Assembly (NCBI RefSeq): GCF_008728515.1
Contig: NC_044995.1
Location: forward strand, 38,279,542 to 38,343,541
Origin: Papio anubis
Lineage: Eukaryota > Chordata > Mammalia > Primates > Cercopithecidae
DNA length: 64,000 nt
Reading direction: 5' to 3'
Position 1 is the first letter of the stretch. The number at the start of each line of letters is the position of its first letter. The notes under the pieces are model-generated. The model searched no databases, was not told the origin of the DNA, and saw nothing but the letters and a program-made list of their open reading frames with translations. This document shows positions 54,038 to 64,000 of the stretch, piece by piece. The position numbers were made by a program, and so were the translations under genes.

Positions 54038-54170
54038 TTTTTTATTTTTAATAGACACAGGGTCTTACTATGTTGCCCAGACTGGTCTTGAACTCCTGGC
54101 CTCCAGCAATCTTTCTGCTTCTCCCTCCCAAAGTGCTGGGATTGCAGGCATGAGCCACTGCACTCGGCAG
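54038..54170 (-). repeat. Alu right-arm fragment
   Basis: Antisense; flanked by ATAGGGGGATTCTT on both sides. Confidence 0.9.
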
Positions 54171-54198
54171 ATAGGGGGATTCTTGCCAAACCAATTGC

Positions 54199-54900
54199 TG
54201 TAGACAATGTTTGTGTCTCCTTCAAATTCATGGGTTGTTTTTGTTGTTGTTGTTGTTTTTGTTTTTTTTGTTTTTAATTTTATGGAATCTTGCTCTGTTG
54301 CCCAGGCTGGAGTGCAGTGGCATGATTCTTGGCTCACTGCAACCTCTCTCTGCCTCCCGGGTTCAAGTGATTCTCCTGCCTCAGCCTCCCAAGTAGCTGG
54401 AATTACAGGCACATGTCACCGCACTTGGCTAATTTTTGTATTTTTAGTAGAGACAGGGTTTTTCCACATTGGCCAGGTTGGTCTCGAACTCTTGACCTCA
54501 GGTGATCTATCTACCTTGGCCTCCCAAAATGCTGAGATTACAGGCGTGAGCCACTGTGCCCAGCCCAAATTCATGTGTTGAAACCTAATCTGCAATGTGA
54601 TGGTGTTGGAGGCAGGGCCTTTGGGAGGTGATAAAGTTATGGGACTGGAGCCCTCAAGAATGGGTTTAGTGCCTCTATCAAAGAGACCCCAGAGAGGTCC
54701 CTCAACCTTCCCACCATGTGAGGAGACAGTGAAAAAATGGCCATCTATGAACCAAGAAGCAGATTCTCAGCAGGCACTGAATGTGCTGGTGCCTTGCTCT
54801 TGGACTTCCCAGCCTCCAGAATTGTGGGAAATGAATTTCTGTTGCTTTTAAACCACTCAGTCTATGTTATTTTGTTAGAGTAGCCCAAATGGATTAAGAT
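54199..54900 (+). mobile_element. MLT1A-like LTR split by an Alu
   Basis: 5' 'tgtagacaatgtttgtgtct', body 'aacctaatctgcaatgtgat', end 'agcccaaatggattaagatg'. Typical MLT1 features include 'cttggacttcccagcctcca'. Confidence 0.85.
54238..54565 (-). repeat. Alu inside MLT1A-like LTR
   Basis: CAAATTCATGGGTTG / CAAATTCATGTGTTG flank it; preceded by (GTT)n. Confidence 0.94.
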
Positions 54901-55037
54901 GCTAACTTAAAAGGATTCTTGCTGAAGGCTGGCCAGGGTGATAAAATACTAAGGGTTGGGGTGTAATTTAGCAGGATTCTTTGCCAAGACTGACAGAAGC
55001 AGGCTAAGGACAGGACCCAAGAATGATGCCTAGTTGA

Positions 55038-55340
55038 AAAGAGGGGTCAGGCACGGTGGCTCATGCCTGCAGTCCTAGCACTTGGGGAGGCTAGTGTGAG
55101 GCTTGCTTGAGCCCAGGAGTTCAAGACCAGCCTAGCCAACATAGAGAGTCCCCATCTTTACAAAAAAAAATTTTAAAAATTAGGCGGGCATAGTAGTGCA
55201 TGCCTGTGGTCCCAGCTACCCAAGAGGCTGAGCCAAGAGGATCGCTTCAACTCTGGTGGTTGAGGTTACAGTGAGCTGTGATCACCGCTGCACTCTAGCC
55301 TGGGTGACAGAGCGAGACCTTGTTTCCAAAAAGAAAAAGA
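55038..55340 (+). repeat. Old Alu
   Basis: Diverged sense copy. Confidence 0.88.
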
Positions 55341-55360
55341 GTCTATCAGTGCTTTCACGG

Positions 55361-55398
<38 letters not shown>

Positions 55399-55973
55399 TG
55401 GAGTCTGGCTCTGTCACCCAGACTGGAGTGCAGTGGCATGATCTCCGCTCACTGCAAGCTCCGCCTTCCAGGTTCATGCCATTCTCCTGCCTCAACCTCC
55501 TAAGTAGCTGGGACTACAGGTGCCCGCCACCATGCCTGGCTGATTGTTTTCTATTTTTACTAGAGACGGGGTTTTACCGTGTTCGCCAGGATGGTTTCGA
55601 TCTCCTGACCTCATGATCCACCCGCCTCGGCCTCCCAAAGTGCTGTGATTACGGGCGTGAGCCACCAATCCCTACCTTTTTTTTTGAGACAAGGTCTCAC
55701 TTTGTTGCCCAGGCTGGAGTGCAGTGGCACAATCTCACCTCACTGCAACCTCTGCCTCTCGGGTTCAAGCAATTCTCCTGCCTCAGCCTCCCAAGTAGCT
55801 GGGACTACAGGTGTGCACCACCATACCCGGCTAATTTTTGTATTTTTAGTAGAGATGGGATTTCACCATGTTGGCCAGGCTGGTCTCAAACTCCTGACCT
55901 CAAGTGGCCTGTCTCAGCCTGTCTCAGCCCTCAAAAGTGCTGGTATTATAGGTGTAAGCCACAGTGCCCAGCC
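55361..55973 (-). repeat. Two tandem antisense Alus
   Basis: Copies at 55361-55673 (33-T run first) and 55674-55973. Both ends carry TTTCA(T/C)GGCCTCTT. Confidence 0.92.
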
Positions 55974-56580
55974 CTTTCATGGCCTCTTAACTGGAATTTT
56001 TGCATTGTATCCCCCTTCCAATCCTCCACATACTACAGATGGATCTTGCTGAGGTACAAATATAATCAGATCATCTCCCTCTTTAGCCAGGCTTGAATCA
56101 GATCTGCACTACGTCTTCATTCTCATTTTTTGACACAACTCATGCTCACTGTATGGGCCAGCCACACTGAACTATGGGCTATGTCGTTCATGCCCATGGG
56201 CCTCTGCGTAACCTTTCCAACAGCCTTCACTTTCTCTTAACTGTCAGGTCAAGCATCACTTCTTTCTGGAAGTGTTTTCCAATCCTCACAGTTAGGTCCA
56301 CCCACTTCTGTGAATTAATAGCATTTATCACAATGTCGTGATCTTTAGGCTTCTCCTCTAGGAGAAGTAGAGCACGGTGCTGAGAACCTAACTCCGGAGT
56401 CAATCTGGATTTGAATTCTGACTTTACTCCTTACTGGCTCTTCACATAACCTGTGTGGTTCTGTTTACTTGGGTCTGCCACATAGTGAATGCAATATAAA
56501 TGCTACTTATCATAGCAATCAGCTATTGCTGCACAAGAAAAGAGACCCCAAAACTCAGCATCTGAAATAACAATACCTTA
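55974..56580 (+). repeat. L2/MIR-like fragments and unique sequence
   Basis: 56200-56340 has L2-type phrases ('gtcaagcatcacttctttct'). 56385-56500 is MIR-like. Confidence 0.5.
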
Positions 56581-56584
56581 AGCT

Positions 56585-56935
56585 TTTTTTCATTTTTCAT
56601 ATAGGCATTCAAAGCTATGCCTTTCCCTCTCAGCACTGCTTTAGCTGCATCCCACAACATTTTTTCAGGTATGTTCATTAGCACTCGGTTCAAAATATTT
56701 TCTAATTTCCACTCTGATTTTTTTTTTTTCTCTGACCTAGGAGTTATTTAGAGATGTGTGGTTAAATCTCCAAACAATCGTAAATTTCGAGTTATCTTTT
56801 TTGTTGTTGACTTCTAGTTTAATTCCACTGTGCTCATACTTTGTAGGATCTCAGTTCTTCAAAATTTGTTGAGACTTGCTTGACAGCCTAGCATATGGGC
56901 TATTGTGGTGGCTATTCCAAAAGTAGCAATCATTT
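56585..56935 (-). repeat. L1 ORF2-region fragment, antisense
   Basis: 'cagcactgctttagctgcat', 'ggttcaaaatattttctaat' and 'agtttaattccactgtgctc' match the reverse complement of L1. Too short and broken to code. Confidence 0.8.
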
Positions 56936-57055
56936 ATTTTTGCCCACATGTCTGAGGACTTGGCTGATGTGGGTGGGGACCAGCTGAACAGTTTTGATGC
57001 ATGCTTTGGCCTCTCTCTGCAGGTTGGGTTTAGATCAATTCTGCATGTATTCATT

Positions 57056-57353
57056 CTTTTTTTTTTTTTTTTGAGACATAGTCTCACCCTGCTGCCCAGG
57101 CTGGAGTGCAGTGGTGTGATCTCGGCTGACTGCAACCTCCACCTCCTGGATTCAAGTGATTCTCCCGCCTCAGCCTCCTGAGTAGCTGGGATTACAGGCA
57201 CTTGCCACCACACCCGACTTTTTTTTTTTTTTGTATAGATGAGATTTCTCCATGTTGGCCAGGCTGGTCTCGCACTCCTGACCTCAGGTGATCTGCCTGC
57301 CTCGGCCTCGCAAAGTGCTGGATTTACAGGCGTGAGCCACCGTGACTGGCTGG
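57056..57353 (-). repeat. Alu
   Basis: Antisense copy; GTATTCATTCT flanks it on both sides. Confidence 0.93.
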
Positions 57354-57634
57354 CACGTATTCATTCTGAGACCTTGGCCAAAGGAATAGTCATTCTTGGG
57401 AGGAAGCTTCCCTCATGATGATGACAGTGATAAGAAGGCAAGTGGAGACATGGGAGGCTTCTTGAGGGATACTTGGAACTGGCTACCTGTTGAGGAAAGC
57501 TGGTCCCACAGCCCAAAGAACCCAAAGTCAAGAGGCAAGAGTTCTGCCTTTGGTGAGAATAACAGCAAAGTCCCATGGCACACAGCGTGTGGATCTACAG
57601 AGGGCTGAAAAAACTGGAACAATAATTCAAGCAG

Positions 57635-57780
57635 TGCCTTGTAACCCCAGCTACTTGGGAGGCTGAAGTGGGAGGATCTCTTGAGCCCAGGAGTTTGAGG
57701 CTGCTGTGGGCGATGACCGCACCACTGCACTCCAGCCTGGGCAGCACAGCAAGACCCCGTCTCAAAAAAAAAAAAAAATT
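57635..57780 (+). repeat. Alu right arm
   Basis: Sense monomer with an A-tail. Confidence 0.88.
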
Positions 57781-58705
57781 CAATCAAGCGTATTGTCACT
57801 ACTTCTCCATTTCCCTCGCTGGACGACAAACTCGCAATGGCAGGAACTGGGAGAAGCTACTGTGTTTTCCAGAGCTTGGAACATAAGCGCTTCATGAATG
57901 CATACTGCACAAATCAGTTAATCACCGGAAGCCAGAGTATTTTGGCGCCCTGACAGACTTGGATTAGGTGAGGTTGCTTCTCAGATGCTGAGAAAGTGTC
58001 CTGATGCCGCAGTTGAGTGCTGACCCAGATTTGGAAGGAGATGAAAGGAGTATGTTTTCATGCCTAGTTTCTGCCCTCCTCTTTCAGCTTCTCAAAGTCT
58101 CCACTCAACATTTAATCACTCTGGCATTTGTCTGACATGCTGTGAAAGGGTGTTTTGAACAGCTCTATTTCGGGATTTTGGCAACGTCACCTCCCCACCC
58201 ATCAACTCCTTCCACTCAATCTGTTCCCACGAGGGCAGAGAAGTGTTACTTGTCCTGTTTGTTGACTGGGTTGGGGAGGGGGGTGGGGTGGTGGCGATGG
58301 TGCTAATTTGTCTTGCAGATGCCTCTGCCTGGACATCCTTGTTTTACTTCAATTTTTTTCTCACCAGCTTTAAAATATTCTAACAACCCACATTCCAAGA
58401 TTCACATCTATCCCAAGGTTCCCTGGCTCCTAAATGGCTTATGCAAATCTTGAAGGAGTCTGTACTTTCTGAGGAGGAAAACGGCTCTTTAATCTGGACT
58501 CCACGATGCTGTTGAAAACACACTTGCAGGTAGAGTTGGAAATAGGGAGCAGCATCTGGGGTTAATGTCTAAGCGGCAACCAAGCTGTTTCTGAGATTCT
58601 CAAATCTTCCTCTGTTTCCTTCATTAGGCTCTCACGAGGAGGATGTTTGGATACCCAGAGTCCATGCTTGAAATAATCAAAACACTGGCGATAGACTAGA
58701 TGGCT
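57781..58705. other. Longest non-repetitive intergenic block
   Basis: About 920 bp with no recognised repeat or coding frame. A G-rich run is at 58263-58300. Confidence 0.5.
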
Positions 58706-58707
58706 TC

Positions 58708-59305
58708 TTTTCTTTTTTTCAAGATAGGGTCTTGCTCTGTCGCCCAGGCTGGAGTGCACTGGTGCGATTTTGGCTCACTGCAACCTCTGCCTCCCCAGTT
58801 CAAGCAATTCTCCTGCCTCAGCCTCCAAGTAGCTGAGATTACAGGCATGGGCCACCACGCCTGGCTAATTTTTTGTATTTTGTAGAGACGGGGTTTCACT
58901 AGGTTGGTCAGGCTGGTCTTGAACTCCTGACCTCAGGTGATCTGCCCACCTCGGCCTCCCAAAGTGCTACGATTACCCGTGTGAGCCCCTGTGCCTGGCC
59001 CTTTTTTTTTTTTTTTTTTTTTTTTGACAGGGTCTTGCTCTGTCACCCAGGCTGGAGTGCAGTGGTGCGATCTTGGATCACTGCAACCTCCGCCTCCCGG
59101 GTTCAAGCAATTCTCCTGCCTCAGCCTCCCGAGCAGCTGGGATTACAGGCACCTGCCACTATGCCCAGCTAATTTTTGTGTTTTTAGTAGAAATAGGGTT
59201 TTGCTGTGTTGGCCAGGCTGGTCTCCAACTCCTGACCTCAGGTGATCCACCTGCCTCGGTCTCCCAAAGTGATGGGATTACAGGCATGAGCCACCATGCC
59301 CGGCT
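58708..59305 (-). repeat. Two tandem antisense Alus
   Basis: Copies at 58708-58999 and 59000-59305. Confidence 0.92.
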
Positions 59306-59585
59306 GTGACTTATTTTTTCAATATTTTATTTTGAAGATGTTCAAATCTGTAGAAAAATTACAATACAATGAACACCCATAAACCCTTCACCTAGACTCC
59401 TTAGTTGGTAACGTTTGCCATGTAGGTTCATCTGTTTCTGTCTCTACAGATACATACACGGATATATACATACACATACATTATTATTATTTTCCTGAAT
59501 ATTGTGAGAGTTAGTTGCAGACATACTGATCCTTCACTCTCAAATACTTTAGTGTGCATCTCTTAAGAATCAGAACATTCTCTGG
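59306..59585. repeat. Old L1/L2-like fragment
   Basis: 'aatacaatgaacacccataa' followed by 'acccttcacctagactcctt' is a phrase common in old L1-type sequence; family uncertain. Confidence 0.45.
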
Positions 59586-59898
59586 CTGGGCACGGTGACT
59601 CACGCCTGTAATCCCAGCACTTTGGGAGGCCGAGGTGGGTGGATCACTTGAGGTTAGGAGTTCGAGACCAGCCTGGCCAACATGGTGAAACTCTGACTCT
59701 ACTAAAAATTAAAAAATTAGCTAGGCATGGTTGCAGGTGCCTGTAATCCCAGCTACTTGGGAGGCTGAGGTGGGAGAATTGCTTGAACCTGGAAGGCGGA
59801 GGTTGCAGTGAGCCGAGATCACACCACTGCATTCCAGCAGTGGCAGAGTAAGGCTCCGTCTCAAAACAAACAAACAAACAAACAAAAAAACCCAAACA
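59586..59898 (+). repeat. Alu
   Basis: Complete sense copy with a CAAA tail. Confidence 0.93.
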
Positions 59899-59937
59899 AA
59901 CCAAACCTGCACAGCCCCTCAGCAAAGCCCTGGTATT

Positions 59938-60292
59938 AGGACTGTAGCGGCTCCCCGTTATCTGAGGGACAATATATTTATTCCAAGAGCCCCAGTGGGT
60001 GCCTGAAACTACAGATAATGCCAGACCCTATATACATACTGTGTTCTTTCCTATGCATACATACTTAGAATAAAGTTTAACTTATAAATTAGGCCCTGTA
60101 AGAAAATTAACAGCGATGATTGAAAATACAATAGAACCATTGTAGCAAATAATTACAGTTATGTGAACGTGGTCTCTCTCTCTCTCTCTGTCAAAATACC
60201 TTATTGTACGGTATTCACCTATTTTTGGACTGCAGTTAACCGCGGGTAGCTGAAGCTACAAAAGTGAAAGCGCAGATAAGTTGGTGGTGGGG
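59938..60292 (+). mobile_element. Tigger-type (TcMar) DNA transposon fragment
   Basis: 'ctgtagcggctccccgttat', 'agtgggtgcctgaaactaca' and 'ttaaccgcgggtagctgaag' match Tigger non-autonomous elements. No transposase frame. Confidence 0.8.
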
Positions 60293-60520
60293 GGACTGGT
60301 GCGTTCCATGAAATTGATGTCAACATCCAGAAGATTGGGGCATGGAGACTTTAAGATCTGTGGATGGAGAGAATTCTAGAGGCTGAGGAATGGAATTTGA
60401 ACCCAACTAGGATATCTCAGAAAGGAAGAAAGAAATGAAAACCTACCCCCAAGGTCAAACTGAGGTATTTCAAAGTCAGATCCTCCAAAAGTTCTAAAAG
60501 TTTGATATTCCAAAACAAGT
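60293..60520. other. Unassigned intergenic sequence
   Basis: No recognised repeat or gene. Confidence 0.4.
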
Positions 60521-60524
60521 GGTG

Positions 60525-60775
60525 GGGGTCTTGCTCTGTTGCCTGGGTGGCAGTGCAATGGTACAATCATGGCTCACTGCAGCCCCGGGGTTCAAATGAT
60601 CCTTCCACCTCAGTCTCCCAAGTAGCTGGGACCACAGGTGTGTGCCATCATGCCTGGCTAATTTTTAAATTTTTTGTAGAGATGAGGCCTCCTTATGTTG
60701 CCTAGGGTGGTCTTGAACTCCTCACCTTGGCCTCCCAAAGTGCCGGGATTACAGGTATGAACCACTGCATCTGGC
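60525..60775 (-). repeat. Old Alu, partial
   Basis: Diverged antisense copy. Confidence 0.85.
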
Positions 60776-60877
60776 TTGTTTTTGTTATTTTTGGTAACCA
60801 CTTCACACATTTTACATTTTAGGATGATAGCTGCATTTTTATTTTATTTTATTTTTAAAAATATTATTATTATTTTT

Positions 60878-61166
60878 TATGAGATGGATTTTTGCTCTTG
60901 TCACCTAGACTGGAGTGCAATGGCGAGATCTCCGCTCACTGCAGCCTCTGCCTCCTGGGTTCAAGTGATTCTCCTGCCTCAGCCTCCTGAGTAGCTGGGA
61001 CTACAGGCACCCACCACCATGCCCGGCTAATTTTTTGTATTTTTAGTAGAGATGGAGTTTTGCCATGCTGGTCAGGCTGGTCTTGAACTCCTGACCTCAG
61101 GTGATCTGCTCGCCTTGGTCTCCCAAAGTGCTGGGATTATAGGCATAAGCCACTGTGTCTGGCCGA
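60878..61166 (-). repeat. Alu
   Basis: Complete antisense copy; GATAGCTGCATTT flanks it on both sides. Confidence 0.93.
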
Positions 61167-61830
61167 TAGCTGCATTTCTATGCATTACAAATTTGTTGCA
61201 ATGGTTTGTTTGGGCAAAGGAAATCATGCACGGCAGAGAAAATTAGGCTGTTAAAAAAGTCCAATGTTGCTAAATTTAATACATGTAAACTTCTAGGACT
61301 GCCTGAGCTGTTATGATAATTATTTTTCTTTTGCAAAAGTTTTTTTTTTTTTCTTTTAACTTCTTATCCTGCTCCAGGCATTTAGGCATTCACACGAAAT
61401 GTCTGTGTGCCAACCTTTCATGTTCTAATTTGATGAATGTGACCTTTCAAACTGAGGACACAACACAACAGGGGAGAGGAGAGGAAAAACTGGAAGTAAA
61501 TTTGGATATAATCAGTTGTGGGCGCAGAGAACTGTTTCCGTGCTAAGGACAGACCAAACATAAGCAAACAGGCCATTTGTTAATTTCAGTGAGTTTGTTG
61601 GCAGAAAGAGGCAGGAGGGTGTTGCCAAAATCTCTTCCAAGTTTAAATTTAGGACAGCAGGTTCCCCAGGAGTGGGGAAGTTTTAGAATCCTTGCTCCCA
61701 TTCTCACTCTAACTTTTTTGTGATCTTCAGGGTTGCCACATGGAGGGAATTAATTCCAAATTTCCCTCTCTGCTTCTCTTCCCCAAATTATCATCCAGAC
61801 TGAAACTAGAATTAGCGTGTTTTTTAAAAA
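61167..61830. other. Non-repetitive intergenic block
   Basis: About 660 bp without recognised repeats or genes. Confidence 0.45.
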
Positions 61831-61844
61831 AATTATTTATTTAT

Positions 61845-62446
61845 TTATTTTTGAGACAGAGTCTTGCTCTGTCGCCCAGGCTGGAGTGCAGCGGCATGAT
61901 CTCGGCTCACTGCAACCTCGGCCTCCCGGGTTCAAGTGATTCTCCTGCCTCAGTCTCCCAAATAGCTGGGATTACAGGTGTCTGCCACCATGCCCGGCTA
62001 ATTTTTCTGTTTTTAGTAGAGATGGGGTTTCACCATGCTGGCCAGGCTGGTCTCAAACTCCTGACCTCAGGTGATCCACCAGCCTCAGCCTCCCAAAGTG
62101 CTGGGATTACAGTAATGAGTCACTGCACCTGGCCCGATTTTTTTTTTTTTTTTTTTTTAAAGAGAGGGTCTCACTCTGTTGCCCACACTAGAGTGCCATG
62201 GTGTGATCATAGCTCACTGCAGCCTTGAACTCCTGCATTCAAGGGATCCTCTCGCCTCAGCCTCCTGAGTAGCTGGGACTACAGGCATGCTCTGTCACAC
62301 TGGGCTAATGAAAAACATTCTTTTTAGTAGAGATGGGTGTCTCACTATGTTGCCTAGGCTGGTCTTGAACTCCTGGCCCCAAGCGATCCTCTCACCTTGG
62401 CTTCCCAAAGTGTTGGGATTATAGGCATGAGCCACCTTGCCTGGCC
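61845..62446 (-). repeat. Two tandem antisense Alus
   Basis: Copies at 61845-62135 and 62138-62446 (older). Confidence 0.92.
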
Positions 62447-62624
62447 AAAAATTTTTTTTGATGAGGAGATAGATTGCAGAGACCTTTCCATCCAGCCTTC
62501 CAAATGAGGGAACTGAGGTTCACATGGGCGAAGTGACTGATGTACATCACTGCTAGGAGAGGCTCTTAGCTATATCCTCTTTACAAAGAAGCTTGATATT
62601 CATCACATAATAAATAAATTTTCC

Positions 62625-62925
62625 ACTTGGCAAGGTGGCTTATTCCTGTAATCCCAGCATTTGGGGAGGCTGAGGTGAGCAGATCACTTGAGCCCAGGAG
62701 TTCAAGACCAGCCTGGGCAACATGGTGAAACCCTGTCTCTATAAAAATACAAAAAAAATTAGCTGGGTGTGGTGGTGTGTTCCTGTAGTCCCAGCTACTC
62801 AGGAGGCTGAGCGGGGAGGATTGCTTGAGCCCAGGAGGTCGGGGCTGCAGTGGGCTGTGATTACACCACTGCACTCCAGCCTGGGCAACAGAGTGAGACT
62901 CTGTCTCAAATTTTTTTTCTTTTCA
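62625..62925 (+). repeat. Old Alu
   Basis: Diverged sense copy, ending in an odd T-run instead of A. Confidence 0.88.
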
Positions 62926-63109
62926 AATAAATGGGATCAGCAAAGTGCTGCCTACCTATCTTTGGTAGTTCTTTGCTAAGTTCTGTGAGTTCCTCTCAGC
63001 AAATGAATTATGTAAATTGTAGCTGGGGATAATGACATGTAATGTTTGCAAGATTCCCTGAGAATTCATCATTTTTCCAGAAATGATGCTTGCTAGACAG
63101 CATAAGGCT

Positions 63110-63420
63110 ATATTCAGTAGCAATAACAAACAAATCAGAAACTTCAGTGGCTTTATACAGCACAAGTTTGTTTCTTATTCCTGTAAGCTAGTTAGCAGGG
63201 CTCGCCTCCAAGCAGTGATGCAGAGATCCAGTCTTCCTCCATTTTGAGACAGCGCCATCTCTCACATGGCTTCCAAAGCCACCTCGGGGGAAAGAGAAGG
63301 ACAGAGGAATGTATCAGCTCTTAACTGCCTCATCCCAGTAGCGATAATCCATTGGCTGGAATGAGTCACATGGGTCTGTCTCATCTGCAAGGGATTCTGG
63401 GAAATGTAGGGGAACATACA
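63110..63420. repeat. Old interspersed repeat fragment, family uncertain
   Basis: 'acttcagtggctttatacag ... tgcaagggattctgggaaat' resembles the family at 27000-27242, extended. Confidence 0.5.
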
Positions 63421-63557
63421 GGTGAGCACCAACACATGGCTTATTATTCCTATTGGAAAGTAGAGAGAGACTTGCCTTTTAGGACCTAGAATATGGCAAG
63501 ATAATTACGTTTGGATATCACCAGCATAATAAAAGGGCAGAACACTTTTCTTTGTTT

Positions 63558-63850
63558 CCTTTGAGCAGGGTCTCACTCTGTCACCCAGGTTGGAATGCAG
63601 TGGCACAATCCTGGCTCACTGCAAACTCGAACTCCTGGGCTCAAGCAATCCTCCCGCCTCAGCCTCCTGAGGAGTTGGGATTACAGATAAGGACCACTGC
63701 CCCGGTAAATAATTTTTTTTTTTTTTTTTGTACAGACAGGGTTTCATCATGTTGCCCAGGCTGGTCTGGAACTCCTGGGTTCAAGCAATCCTCCTGCCTT
63801 GGCCTCCCAAAATGTTGGTATTGCAGGCTTGAGCCACCACACCCAGCCAC
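63558..63850 (-). repeat. Old Alu
   Basis: Diverged antisense copy with an inner 20-T linker at 63713-63730. Confidence 0.88.
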
Positions 63851-64000
63851 AGAACATGTTTCCCCTTAGGCACAGCCATTTAGACATGCTATTGATCTTG
63901 ACTGTACATAGCTGGCAAATCCTGTGTCTTCCACAAGACCAAGTAAACTATATTTGTTTGAGGGTGACGTCCTGCTCAGAGATTTAAACCCCTGGCTTTC

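Noticed and set aside
56585..56935. Possible active L1
   Set aside because: Only a ~350-bp antisense piece of the ORF2 region, with no full frame, 5' UTR or tail.

Overview
This is nuclear genomic DNA from a primate, most likely an Old World monkey (Cercopithecidae). Roughly half of the window is Alu sequence. At least five Alu copies (about 21100, 25819, 33117, 36372 and 44252) carry the changes I associate with the cercopithecine AluY/YR lineage, such as 'gatccggccactgc' and 'ctagccgggcgaggtggcggg', and three of them keep clear target-site duplications. The two protein genes match, exon by exon, genes I know to be adjacent on human chromosome 19p13: MRI1 and CCDC130 (YJU2B). Both lie on the minus strand.

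Positions 1-4480 hold the 5' part of MRI1 (methylthioribose-1-phosphate isomerase, methionine salvage): exons 1-4 complete, exon 5 cut by the window edge, and a CpG-rich promoter with a perfect NRF-1 palindrome. Positions 5435-20840 hold a complete CCDC130/YJU2B gene: ATTAAA poly(A) signal, ten exons including one 5' UTR exon and an exon carrying only the start codon, and a CCAAT-rich promoter. All exon phases join into one 398-residue frame. The genes are head to tail, with about 1.0-1.2 kb between the CCDC130 cleavage region and the MRI1 promoter. They are functionally unrelated as far as known: one is a cytosolic/nuclear metabolic enzyme, the other a Yju2/CWC16-family splicing-related protein.

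Positions 20840-64000 contain no gene I can support. They hold nested interspersed repeats (Alu, L1, L2, MIR, THE1/MST/MLT1 and ERV1-type LTRs, MER2/Tigger and hAT elements), microsatellites, a 430-bp polypyrimidine tract, and a few non-repetitive blocks. A GC-rich island at 35160-35480 looks like another promoter, possibly an upstream CCDC130 start.

I see no undescribed biological system. The observations most worth checking are a ~68-bp minisatellite in a CCDC130 intron, a 69-bp L1-derived segment copied into an MLT1 LTR 2.4 kb away, two other local duplications, an exon-like open segment at 42254-42374, and a THE1-like LTR ending 37 bp from a CCDC130 splice acceptor.
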